From: Lethocerus indicus | Taxonomy: Eukaryota; Arthropoda; Insecta; Hemiptera; Belostomatidae | Direction: 5' to 3' | Assembly: GCA_019843655.1 (NCBI GenBank) | Contig: JACDQD010000006.1 | Span: forward strand, 11,648,034 to 11,712,033 | Length of the DNA: 64,000 nt | Shown here: positions 13,152-25,239 of the stretch, piece by piece | Position numbering within the stretch: position 1 is the stretch's first letter | How the letters are laid out: the number at the start of each line of letters is the position of its first letter | Notes under the pieces: generated by a model | Seen by the model: only the letters and a program-made list of their open reading frames with translations | Database searches by the model: none | Told to the model about the DNA's origin: nothing | Made by a program: the position numbers and the translations under genes

Positions 13152-15371
13152 GTGAGTTTGACAGGCATCATAATTTCGGTTGGACTGATCGGAGGGAGTA
13201 GTTTCTCCATTGGTGTCCCCCTCGGGAGGTCAACAAACCCTCATAAATCCAGTTCTCAGATCTGCCACCAGCCCCTTAATCCCCTTCCAGTTCGGCCCGC
13301 CCATTTAATTTATAGTGCCTCATTGGAAGGAAAAGATTCGGAAATCAGACTCTCGCACCGTTTTAGTTCCCCAGCCCGTTGTGATATGGACCGCATGAAA
13401 AGCAAGTCCATACATGCACAATCGTATTCCTATTTCAGGTGTCTCCATGTTATATCAGTGTCGGCGCCAAATGTTTCGTAAAACATAATTACGTGGATGA
13501 TTCAAAAGTTTGCTCCATTGTCTCGTAAAATTAAGTTTATTTACCAAAAGGTGAGCTCAACCTACAGAAAATTGCAGAAAATCGTTTTTTAATGGTGGTG
13601 GGCGGATGTCCGCGTGGAATCGGAATTAATCCTGTGATTTTCTGTCTGCAACTACCTCTTAATCGGTTTTAAACAAGTCCTAAACCGAAAACTGGCCCGG
13701 CTTCGGAAGAATACATGTAGGAGGTATAGGTCGAGGTTATTATATTTGTTGTTCCCTTATTTTAAATTAAGCTTCCTTCGGGCCATTGTTAATTCATCCA
13801 CGAATTAGTCAATATTTCTCTAGTCTGTTCCTCTACTGGATATTAAATAGGTCTTAGAAAACCACAATACCACAGTATAGAAACGCATTCATCTTCTTAT
13901 GGAAGAATCCGAATTCTAGAGGTGGAGTTAAAATGGGTTAAGCAATGCATATTGAACTCAGGCAAAAATATTTCTTTAAAATAGGATTGAAAGATATTTT
14001 GACGTATCAGTTTGAGATATGTTGAAGTAAATTTCAAAAAACATCATTCTCCACTGGGGACACCTCATGGACCAATTTTTCAATGCTTTACCATTCATTT
14101 CACCGCCAGCTTATTGTCAATTCGTTCTTAATACATAAATTGCCCTGGTTTCCCAGGTGAAATCATACTTCTAATCATTTCACTCATTACTTTTCGTCAT
14201 GGGTATTAATAATTATCCAGTAAAGGTTCTGATTCGATGGCCTTTGGTATGCGATATGCTTTTAATTTCTGTTCTGTTTTAACCCCCAGAAAATTAACTC
14301 ATAATGAGCTGAATTTTGCTGAATGGAATTACAGCTATATATGAATTCGCGCCGGAAAGCTTTACAGCTTCTCTTCTCTACTGAAACCGAATTCCCTTAG
14401 TAAATGATTAACGTGAAATATAATCCTCTAATTACAACAGCGTTTTGTCAGAGCTTTGCCAGTCTGAATAACTGGGAGCTTTTGTGTATATTTGGAGAAA
14501 TTTCTGATCAGGAATGTCAATATTTTTAATTAAATCTTACTGGTATAAACCCATGTTGTGTATACTTTTTAAGGTAATAATGAATTCTTTTAATGAAAAG
14601 TGAAGAAGCTATTATCGCTGCAACATGAGGTAATTCATTGTATCCAAATTGAGAATTTAAATAATATTCGGTGCTTTTATTTTTGACGAATGTAATTTTT
14701 ATAAATTTAGAAAGTTTTTTCTGAGAAAGTTCAGATATAAAACCAAAACGGTTGACTAAAAGATATTCAGAATTCCTCCATTAAAGGGTTCCTCAATCAG
14801 GGTTCTCCATTAAAATTTGGTGAATTAGCTCAATTTATAATATAGTTCAAGATACTTATTTCACCACAATCCAAAAATTAAACAAAATTTGATTTCCTTT
14901 CAATCCATTACTTCCAAATTCTTTACAGTTTTAAGGAGTATTTACTACCAGGAAAAGTATTAAAATGTTAATTTTTAATATGTTAGCTTAACGACTTCCT
15001 TATTATAAACACAGTAATACTCTTTTTGTAGTCACTTAGGTGAAATAATCAAATTCGTTATCTAACTTTACCCGGAAGGGTTGTTTCCAGGATCGTTCCT
15101 GGTATTTTTTCCTTGTCTTTTTATCGTTTGCTGTTTTGATTTGTTATCTATAGTGATTGCTATGGTCTCTGGTTAGACCACACAGTAGTGGATGTTAAAT
15201 GCTGAAATCATACGGTGTTAGTTGAAACTGGCGTAAAATGCCTCATGTAAAAATCGGACATTGGGGCCAGCGTCCATGCGGAATCTGCTTGGGCGTCATC
15301 TCGCCCTGTCCAGATAACGGATTGTTGGGCTCACTCTCTAGCCTCTCCTCAAACACTCTCTCAACCACCCA

Positions 15372-15375
<4 letters not shown>
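13152..15375. other. AT-rich noncoding DNA
   Basis: The open frame from the candidate exon at 13005 runs on to 13481; beyond that nothing is recognised. An ATCAATT/TTCTCCATTAAA direct repetition lies near 14770-14820. Confidence 0.5.

Positions 15376-15416
<41 letters not shown>
15376..15416 (+). repeat. (CT)n microsatellite / GAGA-site tract
   Basis: Seen: about 20 uninterrupted CT units. Read on the minus strand this is a run of GAGA-factor sites. It is directly followed by Pho/YY1 cores and GC-rich DNA. Confidence 0.9.
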
Positions 15417-15418
<2 letters not shown>

Positions 15419-15482
15419 ACTGGGGACAGTATGGCGGTCAAAGATGGCCGCCGCGGGCTGAGGGGAGGGGAGGGGCCGCCAT
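15376..15482 (+). promoter_or_regulatory. PRE-like or promoter-like block: GAGA tract plus three Pho/YY1 cores
   Basis: Seen: the GAGA tract, then ATGGC at 15431, AAGATGGCCGCC at 15441-15452 and the opposite-strand core GCCAT at 15478-15482, separated by a G-rich AGGGG tract. Known: Polycomb response elements in flies combine GAGA-factor, Pho/YY1 and Sp1/KLF-type sites. YY1 sites of the same form also mark promoters of housekeeping genes. Which applies here cannot be decided from sequence; no first exon is evident. Confidence 0.35.
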
Positions 15483-15639
15483 TGCTAGGACGCGTCTAGC
15501 CGGTCTAGCCCTGCCCTCCCTCTAGTCGGGGACCGGCTTCTCCCCGGCCACGAGGTCCAAGCTTGTATTCCGGCTTTGGGCTGGGACTTTTTTTAATTTC
15601 GCCGAGGACCCGCCCGCGGCTCTGGATCTGGCCGCCGCC

Positions 15640-15680
15640 TATCTGTCGCACGCGGGTTCGATCCCCGCCCACCACTTTTC
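15640..15680 (+). repeat. tRNA-derived fragment (T-arm half)
   Basis: Seen: a perfect T-arm, stem GCGGG / CCCGC with loop TTCGATC (15652-15668), followed by CCACCAC and TTTT. No matching 5' acceptor strand or D-arm lies upstream, so this is a tRNA-derived SINE or tRNA pseudogene remnant, not a functional tRNA. Confidence 0.5.
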
Positions 15681-16782
15681 ACCCGGACGTTTCGTTCGTC
15701 CCGGAAAACTACGGCCCTCCAGCTGCGGTGACGCACTACTAGTTTAATGGACGCCATTACTTTTGGGCATCGCCTCGTCAACTTCCAATCTCATAATTCA
15801 GGTCTGAACATCCTTGTTATCACTTATTCTTGCACGCATTTTTAGATTTAAATTAATTTGCATTTGTTCCTATTGTATAGAATATCGTAGATGTAACAAC
15901 TTACGGTTTGTTTTTAAAGGTATTTGATTGCCATAAAGAAAGTAAATTTTCTATGTACGTCCCGGATGCATGTTTTTAGGAAATTACTTTCTTAGTTATT
16001 GGAAAAGAATCTAGCTGCATTCATATACCGCATTGTTATATTTCAATTTGATTGAAAGACTTAAAACACATCTTTTCCTCTAATGTTTCCCCTAATTATG
16101 TGATGCTTATTACAAATGTTATTACACAGTATAGATATTATTTATATGTAATGGCTTGGGTGGTTTGTATGTTTCAATTGTTTATAACTAAGTTAATGAT
16201 TTTATTCTTGTTATTATTAAACGATTAGTCGCATCAGCCACAGAGTGGATGTTGGAGGCTAGCGTTGTCCTCGACTGGCCTGCATTTTAGAATTCGTGTT
16301 TCGTAACCAGCCGTCCTCTTTGCAACCGATATTTCCATACATTTCACTTTATTCAAATCACAGCTCCTTACTATAGATACTTTCGGCATCGTGAATACGT
16401 GAATAGATGGAAGTTCCACGCTAAAGTATGGTAATTTTAAAAATTTAAATTCGTGGATTTCAAAATTTCTCTATATCTTTTGTCTTCCATTGTCAAAAGG
16501 TCAGTGAGTTGTTTATAATCAATGAAACCAGGGAATGATATCGTAAATTAATTAATTTTTTTAAAGATATATTATAAAAATAAAATCACATAAGGATAAA
16601 GGATAGAATGAAAAATATAAATACGTATGAAGAGGAAATTTTATTTATATTTTCATGAAATACGAGTATATGTATCTTCTTATAGTCTTAATGAGTGTCC
16701 TGTCTATAGTTTGAGCTTCCTCCCCAATAAAAACCCTCAGTTCTATAGACAGTTTCTACTACACTGTCGGACACAACACCGA
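15681..16782. other. Noncoding DNA
   Basis: GC-rich until about 15790, then AT-rich. No gene recognised. Confidence 0.5.
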
Positions 16783-17400
16783 ATCCGGAACACAGACGTG
16801 CCCCTAAAGAAATCGGTTAAGTACCGATCTACACATACAGGCTCTAAACCAGTAGGTCAAAAACAAACTAGGAAGAATACAGTATTCTCAGGTCCAAGCT
16901 ACTCATCGCGAGGTCAAAATTGACCGTCTACAAACAATTATTAGTACCTTATGCGAAAAAAATACAAAGTACACCTTGCCTTCGTAATACCCCCAAGAAT
17001 ACGAAAGTACCAAGTACACGACTTAGCTCAGGCACTCAAACGTACCGACATAATGGGCAAAATAGCAATAACTCCTAAACCACCTCAATCCCCTGGCACC
17101 ATCCTGCCGGTTAATCCAAGAAAATCACTGGCCAAAGGGGAAGACGTACCGCAATGAGGATGGCCCTCGAGCCGAGCTAGAACACTACCACACAATTTGC
17201 AAAATGTGCTAGTCAGTGAGTGTGCCAGTTTAAGTGTCTATATGATGTGTGTTTAGGTGTCATTGTGTCAACGGTGGTATAGACCGGTCGTATACTGTCG
17301 CCGGGGCCTCGAGTGTACAGTATCGTAAATAAATCAAGTGAAACAAGTGCAAAGTGTGTGAGTGAATGAAGTGTAATTTAAGTCCTTGGGTTGTTATTAT
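16783..17400 (+). mobile_element. Possible retroelement 3' remnant (coding tail plus LTR-like DNA)
   Basis: Seen: an AC-rich stretch with retroelement-like composition. One frame is open on both sides of stops at 16921 and 16945, ending SLAKGEDVPQ at 17157. After a purine-rich AAAGGGGAAGA tract comes noncoding DNA with a TG start and an AATAAA-type signal (GTAAATAAATCAAG near 17323-17336). The layout resembles a pol/env tail, polypurine tract and LTR. No second LTR, RNase H or integrase motif was recognised, so this is tentative. Confidence 0.25.
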
Positions 17401-17563
17401 GTAACTTTACCGATTACTATCTACATTGCGCAAAATCCAAATATTTGTAATCCTGATACTTATATACATAAATGTAGTACGGTCCGTAAAATGTAACAAT
17501 TAAAATTTGTGTATCATTTACGATGTACTGTGTGTATATATTGAAAAATCAAATATTTGTATT

Positions 17564-17632
17564 TGGTTAGAGCGTACAGGTTAGAGCGACGCGGTGGTAA
17601 GTTGTCGACACCGGTTCTAATCCCGTTGGCGG
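17564..17632 (+). repeat. tRNA-derived SINE-like fragment
   Basis: Seen: an A-box-like GGTTAGAGCG occurs twice (17565-17574 and 17579-17588) and a B-box-like GGTTCTAATCC lies at 17613-17623. Spacing is about right for a pol III type 2 promoter. The T-stem has a mismatch and no acceptor stem forms. Confidence 0.45.
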
Positions 17633-18749
17633 ATCGAATTTATCGAGGATTCAATTAAGTAATAATTTTTATATTCGTCATTTAAAAAATATTTGTTTGA
17701 AGTTAGTTTCCCCTAAAGTCAATGAAAGGGTGACTATATTGTAATTCTAACGTATGTAAACGGTTGCAAAACAGTTTTGCAGTCATCTCTTGAGGCCTTG
17801 ACTTAATGACGGCTAATGAAGCTTGATCCTCCCAGCGTTGTTCTGTGTGGTCACAAGCGCTACGGAAAACTCGTTTGCTCAAATGTAGTCGCTTCAACTG
17901 CAGTAGCACTCATTTGTTTCTGCTAACTTTTCAGGCTGAAATTCTTTGAGAGGAACATAACCAGCACAAATAATAACAGATTAAATACAAAATTTAATAA
18001 TGCCATTAATGTGTTATGCTGTACCGTCCTTCAGACCATTGATATCGGTGCGAAGCGAGTTCCATTTACCCTGTGTACGCAAAAAATTCGCACCCTGATT
18101 TTCTGTACTTAGGTTATCTTAATTAGGGTTGTCTTCTTTAGGTTATGGGTTGAAATCGTATTGTATATAGGCAGGCTCACGCTATCCCCGGTTCATATAT
18201 CACTAATATCACTAGTGTTACTGTCGTAGGTGTCCGCCGTCTGATATGGGGGTCGCATTATGAAAGCGAATGTGTCGTCCTAACAGGCTCCAGCTGATTG
18301 AACAGTCATGAATTAATCATGTTACTCAGAAATTCTGAAAACAGCTCCCAAGTTAGTCTTGCCGTTCTAAAACGGCAGAGTTCGGTGGCACGTTTCGGGT
18401 GTCGGACCCGAGGAATTATAACACTTTTATTGCCGGTCGTTAATGCTGCGCGGCGACTCCGGAGCGCCTTACGAAGAAGGCGGAGGAGGGCGGTGACCCC
18501 TACAGAGATGGGATGCCAGCGGCTACACACCCTGGGCATTGTTCGCCTCCGATATAACAATTGGAAACAATTAGCAAGTTATGTCTGACACCCCTGAATT
18601 ACTGTTCTATATTACCTGATTGCCGGTCTTGGTCTCTGGGCATCCTCGCATAAGGGGCCTGCCAAAAGAGAGCTCGTCTTAGCAATGAAAGCCTCATGTC
18701 ATGGAGTTCGGTCTCAACATTTAACCTAACAATACTTTAATATTAGAAT

Positions 18750-18780
18750 TATCTGTCATAAACATTATTTATGACAGATA
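18750..18780. repeat. Perfect 13-bp hairpin with 5-nt loop
   Basis: Seen: TATCTGTCATAAA, loop CATTA, then its exact reverse complement TTTATGACAGATA. No longer arms, TIRs or target duplications are visible, and the stem is too short for a typical microRNA precursor. Confidence 0.8.
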
Positions 18781-21700
18781 TTCTACGTTATGGCGTTATC
18801 GAATTGAAACACTCTATGGGAGTTATTTTGTACGGAACAAGGGTTTCTAAACATTATATACAGAACTGGAAAGTTCCTGACTATTATTGACGAAAGTTTC
18901 ACAGGAACCTCAAATAACGAAACCTTCTGGGATGGACCACAACATTTTTAAATGTCGGGCGAACGCAAAACCTGTCAAAAAAAATAAAGAAAAAATCCGT
19001 TAAGGCATTGCTGAGTGTTTTTTAGGAAAATAATATTTGGAACTTTCAGTTATGGTTGAAAAAAATATTATGTATTAATGCAAGGTTTCAATTTGTGCTA
19101 CAGACGTTCATAAGAAACAACTGTAATTGCAGCCCTCTTGTGTGCCTTTAAACTTGAAGAATTTGAAGATTTCATAGAAGGAACAACACTTAAAAATAAA
19201 TTTATTTTGTTGTTGGAATTTGCGCGCAAACCGCAAAATGGAAGCATAATATTATTACCCTTATCTCTGTCACTGTATAGCTACATTGTATTAACACTTA
19301 CTTGAATCACAGTGAAGCCGGTGAAACCTCTTGTTAGGCACAATGAATATTCTCTGGCTGCACCGAGCGAGTATAACTGCACCAACGAGCTACATCTGAC
19401 GACTGTGAATAGCCCGAACCGGTCTAGTTCCAGAGCAAGCCAACCGGAGGAGGAGTGAGATCTCCAATCCCCTCTATAATATAATGCATTCATTCAACAA
19501 CAGTGGTTCAACTGCATCGGCTTGGAAACATTGTTTCCTGCCGGCAAATTTGTTGTAAACCAATAGACATATTATTGATTATACGATTCAGATAATTTAA
19601 TGATATCATTGGGTAATGTAATGGTCGGAGAGAAAGGAAATTCTGAACCTCATGTCGGAGTTTTTGTGGATCTTTCGAATACTCAGTGTAACGGAAGTTG
19701 ATTGAACTTCGTTTTTCAAACTATCCAAGTACCTTATTTTTAACGTAAAAGCCCAATGTAGTATCAAGAAACCACATCTGAACAACCGTGAAATTACAAA
19801 CCTGGAAGGAAAAATTACAAATAGAACTCAAATCTAACCAGCAGAATGTTTTCAAACAAAAATTACAGGGTATACGAATGGACTATGGACTAGAAGCGAC
19901 AGAAGCGTGTTTTTTCTATAATGGTGTACGAATGGTTGATTTTCGCAGCTACAGAAATGGTTTATCAAGAAGCCATAATGTTTAACAGAACTAGTATATT
20001 AACGGTGAAAGCCATGATGATTGTTTTCTTACATTGTTGAACTGTGAGCGGTTGATCTCTTTTAACGGCTGATTATGCCGGCGGTTCTGAAGCTAGCCTA
20101 CTTTATTCCAGCGTGTCCGTCACACGATCCGAAATTAATGATTTCGGAATTATGAATATGAGACAGACTGAGTTACCACTAGAGGGAATCAGAAAACAAA
20201 TATATTCGCATTTATTTAAACGCGGTGGAATGAAGTTCACGAGAAAATTCACAGGGCGTTTGTAGTATTATCAGCTCTAAAAATAGTCTGGGCATATCCT
20301 GTATTCTGAATCGAAACGATTACCAGTCGAATAGTTTCCAAACTAAATTTGGGAAACAATTTGATTGTGTTATCTAAGCGATGCTATTTTGTATATGCAC
20401 ATTTGTGCACAAGGGCTCGGTTGGATTTTATTCAACTAAGGGATTGTGTCTTTTATCCACATAGTTGACTATTTCATTGCACTAAGTTATACCCTATCAT
20501 TAGGTCCTTGTCATCAGTAACATCGGAATTCGGGCTCAATTAGTCCTATTCTCATTAAATATATAAATATCACCAGTTTGTATTTGAGAGCAACGGACGG
20601 AAGGACTAAACAAATTAAAGTATCGAAGATGTTTGCTCATAGAACATGTGAGAATATTAATGCTGGCTTCCATACTTCAAGGGTAGAGCAGAGGGGTAGT
20701 TGGGCCTATTGGGCCACCGGTCAGACGACTTGGCCTATTACTAGGATTAGTTTTCCCCTCCTTTTCAACCCCCTGTCTATTCCAATACGTTTTCGTGTAC
20801 GATCCCACTCCCGTCTATCCCATTTTGCTGTTACTCTCCCCAATGGCGGCGGTTCCCACGTCTACATGGGCCATTCTAGAATTTATGGGAAAACGTTCAC
20901 AGTCAGACAGGGAGTCGACTGTTCGTTCGTACAACAGTCGAGGGTCAATCGCTAACATCAGGACCTGATCTGTAACTAGTTGGAGTGACATCAGAACCCC
21001 TATTTAAGAAATCATGCGTACCAATTTCAAACAACGAAAGCTACATAAACAGCGGTATGTGTTGGCCCAGTGGAATAAATAAGTGAAAAACCCGTAAATT
21101 GTTCCAGTTATAGGATTCAAAGATTGACAGGGATTTCCGCGTTCAGCGAATCACATTTTCAATTGACCCGAATAATTGACGAAGTTGCACAGATTCGTGA
21201 GACGGGAAAAGAAGGTGTGGGGAAAGTTCCAGTCGACTTCAGAAAGTTTTTCAGTTTGGCAAAATGTCAACAGGTCCCCGCTCGAAGTTTGACATTGACC
21301 TAAATAATAAAACGTATGTTTCAACTTTCTGATACTTCAATATCCGTCCGCCGTGGACAACGCTCTATTGAGTGTGATATGCAATATTAAAATTGGTAAA
21401 TTAATGCGAAACGTTTATATGCGCTGGAGCAAATGGATTATACTTTGAGAACTTTTCCTGTTATTGACCAGCCACGACGAAACCAGTACTTATCAAATGA
21501 ATTGTGAAACGAAGCGAAAAGTATGGCAAATGCATATTGTAAAGCACTTCCTTGTAAAATATATTAAATTCTTCCACACGTTAATTAAATTACGTTTTGT
21601 GCCTCTTCAATATGTATTCATTATTGGATATCGGATTTTTTTATTTTGTGGTCTGAGCGTACATTTCATTTTTCAGTACTGTAAGTAAAGCAGGATCCGG

Positions 21701-23939
21701 TATTGGCATTAATTTTCTGTAAATTTTGTTTCAAGAAGGAATGGGAATGTGTTATAGAACGCTACTAGGTATTTTCTAATCCGTGAATTGTGTACCTATT
21801 TGATTGTACATTATTTGGAAGTTCTTGAGTTTAATTCATACTCAATGCTGGGAAGCATTAGGATTTTTCACATTACAATATTTTCCTTCAGGTAATATAG
21901 TCACAAGTGAAAAACATTTTATCCCTTTTTCCAGTTGGCAGTATACATTTGAATTTCATTTTTCCGTATATCGTTTTCAGATTTACCCTATTATTCAATA
22001 TGATCGCGCCCTAATTTCTATTGCACATCTAATTCTTTTCTAGGTCTTGTCCCTTTTCCGACGAATTCATTGGGATGGAATCGAAAAGAATTTCAACCCT
22101 GTACGAACCGCATTCCAACGCCTTTATCCACCCCGACGTCCCTTTCCTTCCGTACCGGTTCCTAACCCCCCCCCCTGGGAATCGGCTATCGCAATACTTG
22201 ATATTCGGGTTCGCAATTGTCGGGTATTCAGTGGGGAATCAATATTCAAACATAATAGGAGGCCTAATTTATTCAATCACGATTCGGATAGCCGCCTATC
22301 CGAGTATCGGAATCATAGAGGGATTTAGAATTTTAACCATAACCGATCTTCTTACTATATCGCGTTCCAGAGTCAATAGGATAATAGATGTTCATATATT
22401 ATCCTTCATTCGTTTTAACGTGTGAGAAAATGCATCCTGGCAATTATTGAAATACTGTTTTCTATTAGCCTTTATTAAGGGACAAGGTAATGGGGGCCAT
22501 CAGAGTACACCTGGGAATTATGTGTTCCACCAATATTCCTTTTAAGTGCTCATCTCACAGCACAATCTTATTTCCGAAATCGCAACCGGTCTAAGACCAA
22601 GGCTTAGTTATGAAGATAGAAAGTCACACGGTTGACAATCACCCAGAACCCCTTTTATAACTAGTCGAATGTGCTATTTTATTCTATAATTCTATTATAG
22701 TTTGATCAGTTTCAACTAGGCAGGTCCCCCGCAGCCCGTTTGACCGGTGAATGCAGGCGGTAGGTATTATAGAGGAGGGAAAGGCGAAGAACCGGTGCAG
22801 TAGAGTGCAGTATTATGCAGGTATGCTCTTCAGTTTTGGTCCAATAGCCGGGTCAGGGACCGGTTCCCCCTCCCCGTACAGAACCTGTTTCCCCTGTTCT
22901 AGTCGTGGTCCTACCCCATTGGCTGACTCCTAGCTCCACTATTACTTGTCTAGTAATGCTCTCCCATTGACTCCCTCTCCCCGGCTTAAGGACCTTACTA
23001 CCAGCCAGGCCGATTACGCTATGGCGGCGTCATGTAGGGAATTCCTGCATACCGCATATTCCTACAATAAATTCATCGCCAGAATATTTTTTAGAACACA
23101 AATTTTTTTATTAATCTTACGTTTAGAATGGCTACCATTTAGTGTTTAACAAAGCCTTTCTACTTCAATTACAACATAAGGAAAACTTCCCTCAAATTCC
23201 AATAAGGTCTCTCTCATCCTTCCTCCAATAAAAATCGTTTCGGAAAGAGAAAAGAGAACATGGAGAACAGAGCTGCTCTCTCGAGTTTAAAATTCATACG
23301 AAATAAATCTTAGGCGAGATTAAAGTTCTTAATATGACTTTGTTACTTTTAGTCCTCTGAAAACGCACAGGTAAAAAGGACAGCCTCACTTTGTTCTGTC
23401 TGTTGAATTTCTTTTCACGATTATCCCCATGAAAATACATGCGGGTCTTTCTGCCACTCCTTATTTGTATGGAAATCCATTTACCTGACGGTGTGTATAG
23501 CCACTGAAATTTATCGATGTCCATTTATTCCTAATTTATGTTTTCAATTCATCGGAAGGGGACGGACTTCTTGGTTCGGTTCTAGTCTAATCATTAACGT
23601 AGTTAATAGGTAAGAGCATAGCGTCAGGGAATTTCTTGCTCAAACTAAAGCAGCAGGGTGATGAATCTGAATAGTGTTAATTTGCGGTACAAGGTTTAGA
23701 TATGGAACTTTTTCAAATCGGTCCAGGTCCGGTCGTGAGGACAGGCAGATGTACGCGAGCATTATCATTTGAAGAGGGACAGAGACAGAAGCCGTGTATG
23801 AGAACGTGAGAGACAGAATGATAGAGGGAGCCGGTTGACTGGTGCGGCTGTATGCAGGCGGGAGGAAGTGGACTGGACGAGTGCAACAGGGAGCGCATTT
23901 AGGCCACGGTCGCACGCGCTCTCACACGCACGCACAAGC

Positions 23940-23944
<5 letters not shown>

Positions 23945-23981
<37 letters not shown>
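23945..23981 (+). repeat. (CA)n microsatellite
   Basis: Seen: an uninterrupted CA run preceded by degenerate CACG/CGCACA units from about 23911. Confidence 0.9.
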
Positions 23982-23984
<3 letters not shown>

Positions 23985-24364
23985 CGCAAACACGTCCAGC
24001 CCGCTTCATCCTTGAATGCACACGCTGCACGCGAAATGCATTCTGCACATGCGCCTCCCCGCACCCCTCGGCCTGTACTCCTTATTCTGTAACGGTCACC
24101 GTGCACAGGGCACCCCTCTCTTTTTTTCGAATCGTGCCCCCCTCCCCCCCCGTTCACCCCGTTCGAATGCTCGAAAGCACACCGATCAATGGGGTTCAAA
24201 AGTTGGCCCTTTTTCGCCGGTCGATATTGACGAGTCTGCGGCAGAAATTTTGTGGTCTTAAAACGTTAATTGCCATTAACCGGGTGGGTCAAAGTCGATT
24301 TGGAACCTTTATAAATAGTGTAGGTTCGTGATGTTTCTGTCTCCTCTCGCTGGTTTGGTCTTTT

Positions 24365-24401
24365 GCTAGACCGGTTTCGGCTGCTCGCCATCTTCAGTAG
24401 C
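24365..24401 (-). ncRNA. Hammerhead-ribozyme-like motif
   Basis: Seen, reading the minus strand: GCTA (24401-24398), the invariant core CTGAAGA (24397-24391), a GGC/GCC helix with loop GAGCA and one bulged U, the invariant GAAA (24378-24375), a minimal stem III (ACCGGT), then C at the cleavage position (24369) followed by TAGC (24368-24365). The TAGC pairs perfectly with GCTA as a 4-bp stem I, giving the order expected of a hammerhead. Known: hammerheads with very short stem III occur in Penelope-like elements and other non-coding retroelements and can act as dimers. Odd: the conserved 10.1-11.1 pair needs the U to bulge, which may reduce activity. It is probably part of a dispersed repeat, since decayed relatives occur in this window. 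Catalysis is inferred, not shown. Confidence 0.4.
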
Positions 24402-25058
24402 GGTGTTAGTCACTGTTAGCACTTTGAATGCTTTTTGGGCATCCTCACTGCACTGTCACTTTCACATGTACTGTAATGTTTGTCAGTATGTCAGTCGTTT
24501 ATATAAATCATTCTTTTGATTCGATATATTACGTGGGTGGTCAGGTCCCCTTTCTGGGGTTTTGCATAGTTCCTCACTGCGATGCTTAAGTAGATATTGC
24601 AAATGTTAATACGATTTATGCTTATGTTAATTTCCTTTATGGCGGAAGTGGTAGCTCGGTCAGTTAGATAGCAGACAAATCTAATAAGAATTCAGCATTT
24701 CAGCAACATTGATACTATTCATTAAAGATTAACATATGAATTACTTTCGTTTGATTGACGATAGATAAACCGGATCTATAGAATAAGTTAATTAACAAAA
24801 ATGGAAAAAGTATTTTCAGAGAATATGGCGTTAAATTATTTCATTTATTCAACAGCGAATGTCTTCAATCTTTATAGAACCTTGGGTGGATTTTATTACA
24901 ATAAAATACACTGCAGGGACTGCAAATCGACTAGTGTCGGGGATGTTGAGAAATCGTGTTCTCAAGATTGTAGGTGACGAAATTTATGAGTCTCGATAGC
25001 GGCTTCGTTTTCAGCAGTTATGCAAGTGCGGAATTCTGGTCTGCTTATTTTCCTCCAG

Positions 25059-25239
25059 TGATGGCATAAAAGCTTTTCCTGGGAACGGCCACGTGCCGCC
25101 CAAACTGTTTATAGAAACGTTTATAGAACTGTGCAGACCGCGGTCTGTCTTCGAGTTTCACGAAAGCGAGGCGCTTTCGATTATTGCAATTTATACTTCG
25201 GACAGTGAAATTTATAGCCGTTTACTCGTAACATTACCG
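25059..25239 (+). CDS. Candidate coding exon (weak), overlapping palindromic DNA
   Basis: Seen: acceptor TGCTTATTTTCCTCCAG and donor TTACCG|GTAAGC bound 181 bp. After one base the frame is open for 60 codons, starting DGIKAFPGNGHVPPKLF and ending SRLLVTLP, and leaves in phase 0. It needs a preceding exon ending in phase 2; none was identified. Against coding: the segment contains a 14-bp palindrome (25134-25147), an 8-bp-arm hairpin (25161-25179) and the local duplication TTTATAGAA, features more typical of regulatory or repeat DNA. No family recognised. Confidence 0.25.

Larger units (their letters stand above)
17633..24339. other. Noncoding DNA with scattered GC patches
   Basis: Apart from the hairpin at 18750 and the (CA)n tract, there are GC patches at 18400-18540, 20680-20880, 22720-23040 and 24020-24240 and a C run near 22160. 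The frames at 20578-20955 and 22047-22425 are open but have no recognised content. Confidence 0.45.

Noticed and set aside
15640..15680. Functional tRNA gene
   Set aside because: The T-arm is perfect but no D-arm, anticodon arm or 5' acceptor strand can be formed.
18750..18780. MicroRNA precursor
   Set aside because: A 13-bp stem is too short and the flanks do not extend the pairing.
22047..22425. Overlapping hydrophobic frames resembling a membrane or mitochondrial protein
   Set aside because: No match to any mitochondrial gene I know, and two overlapping frames of equal length suggest chance.
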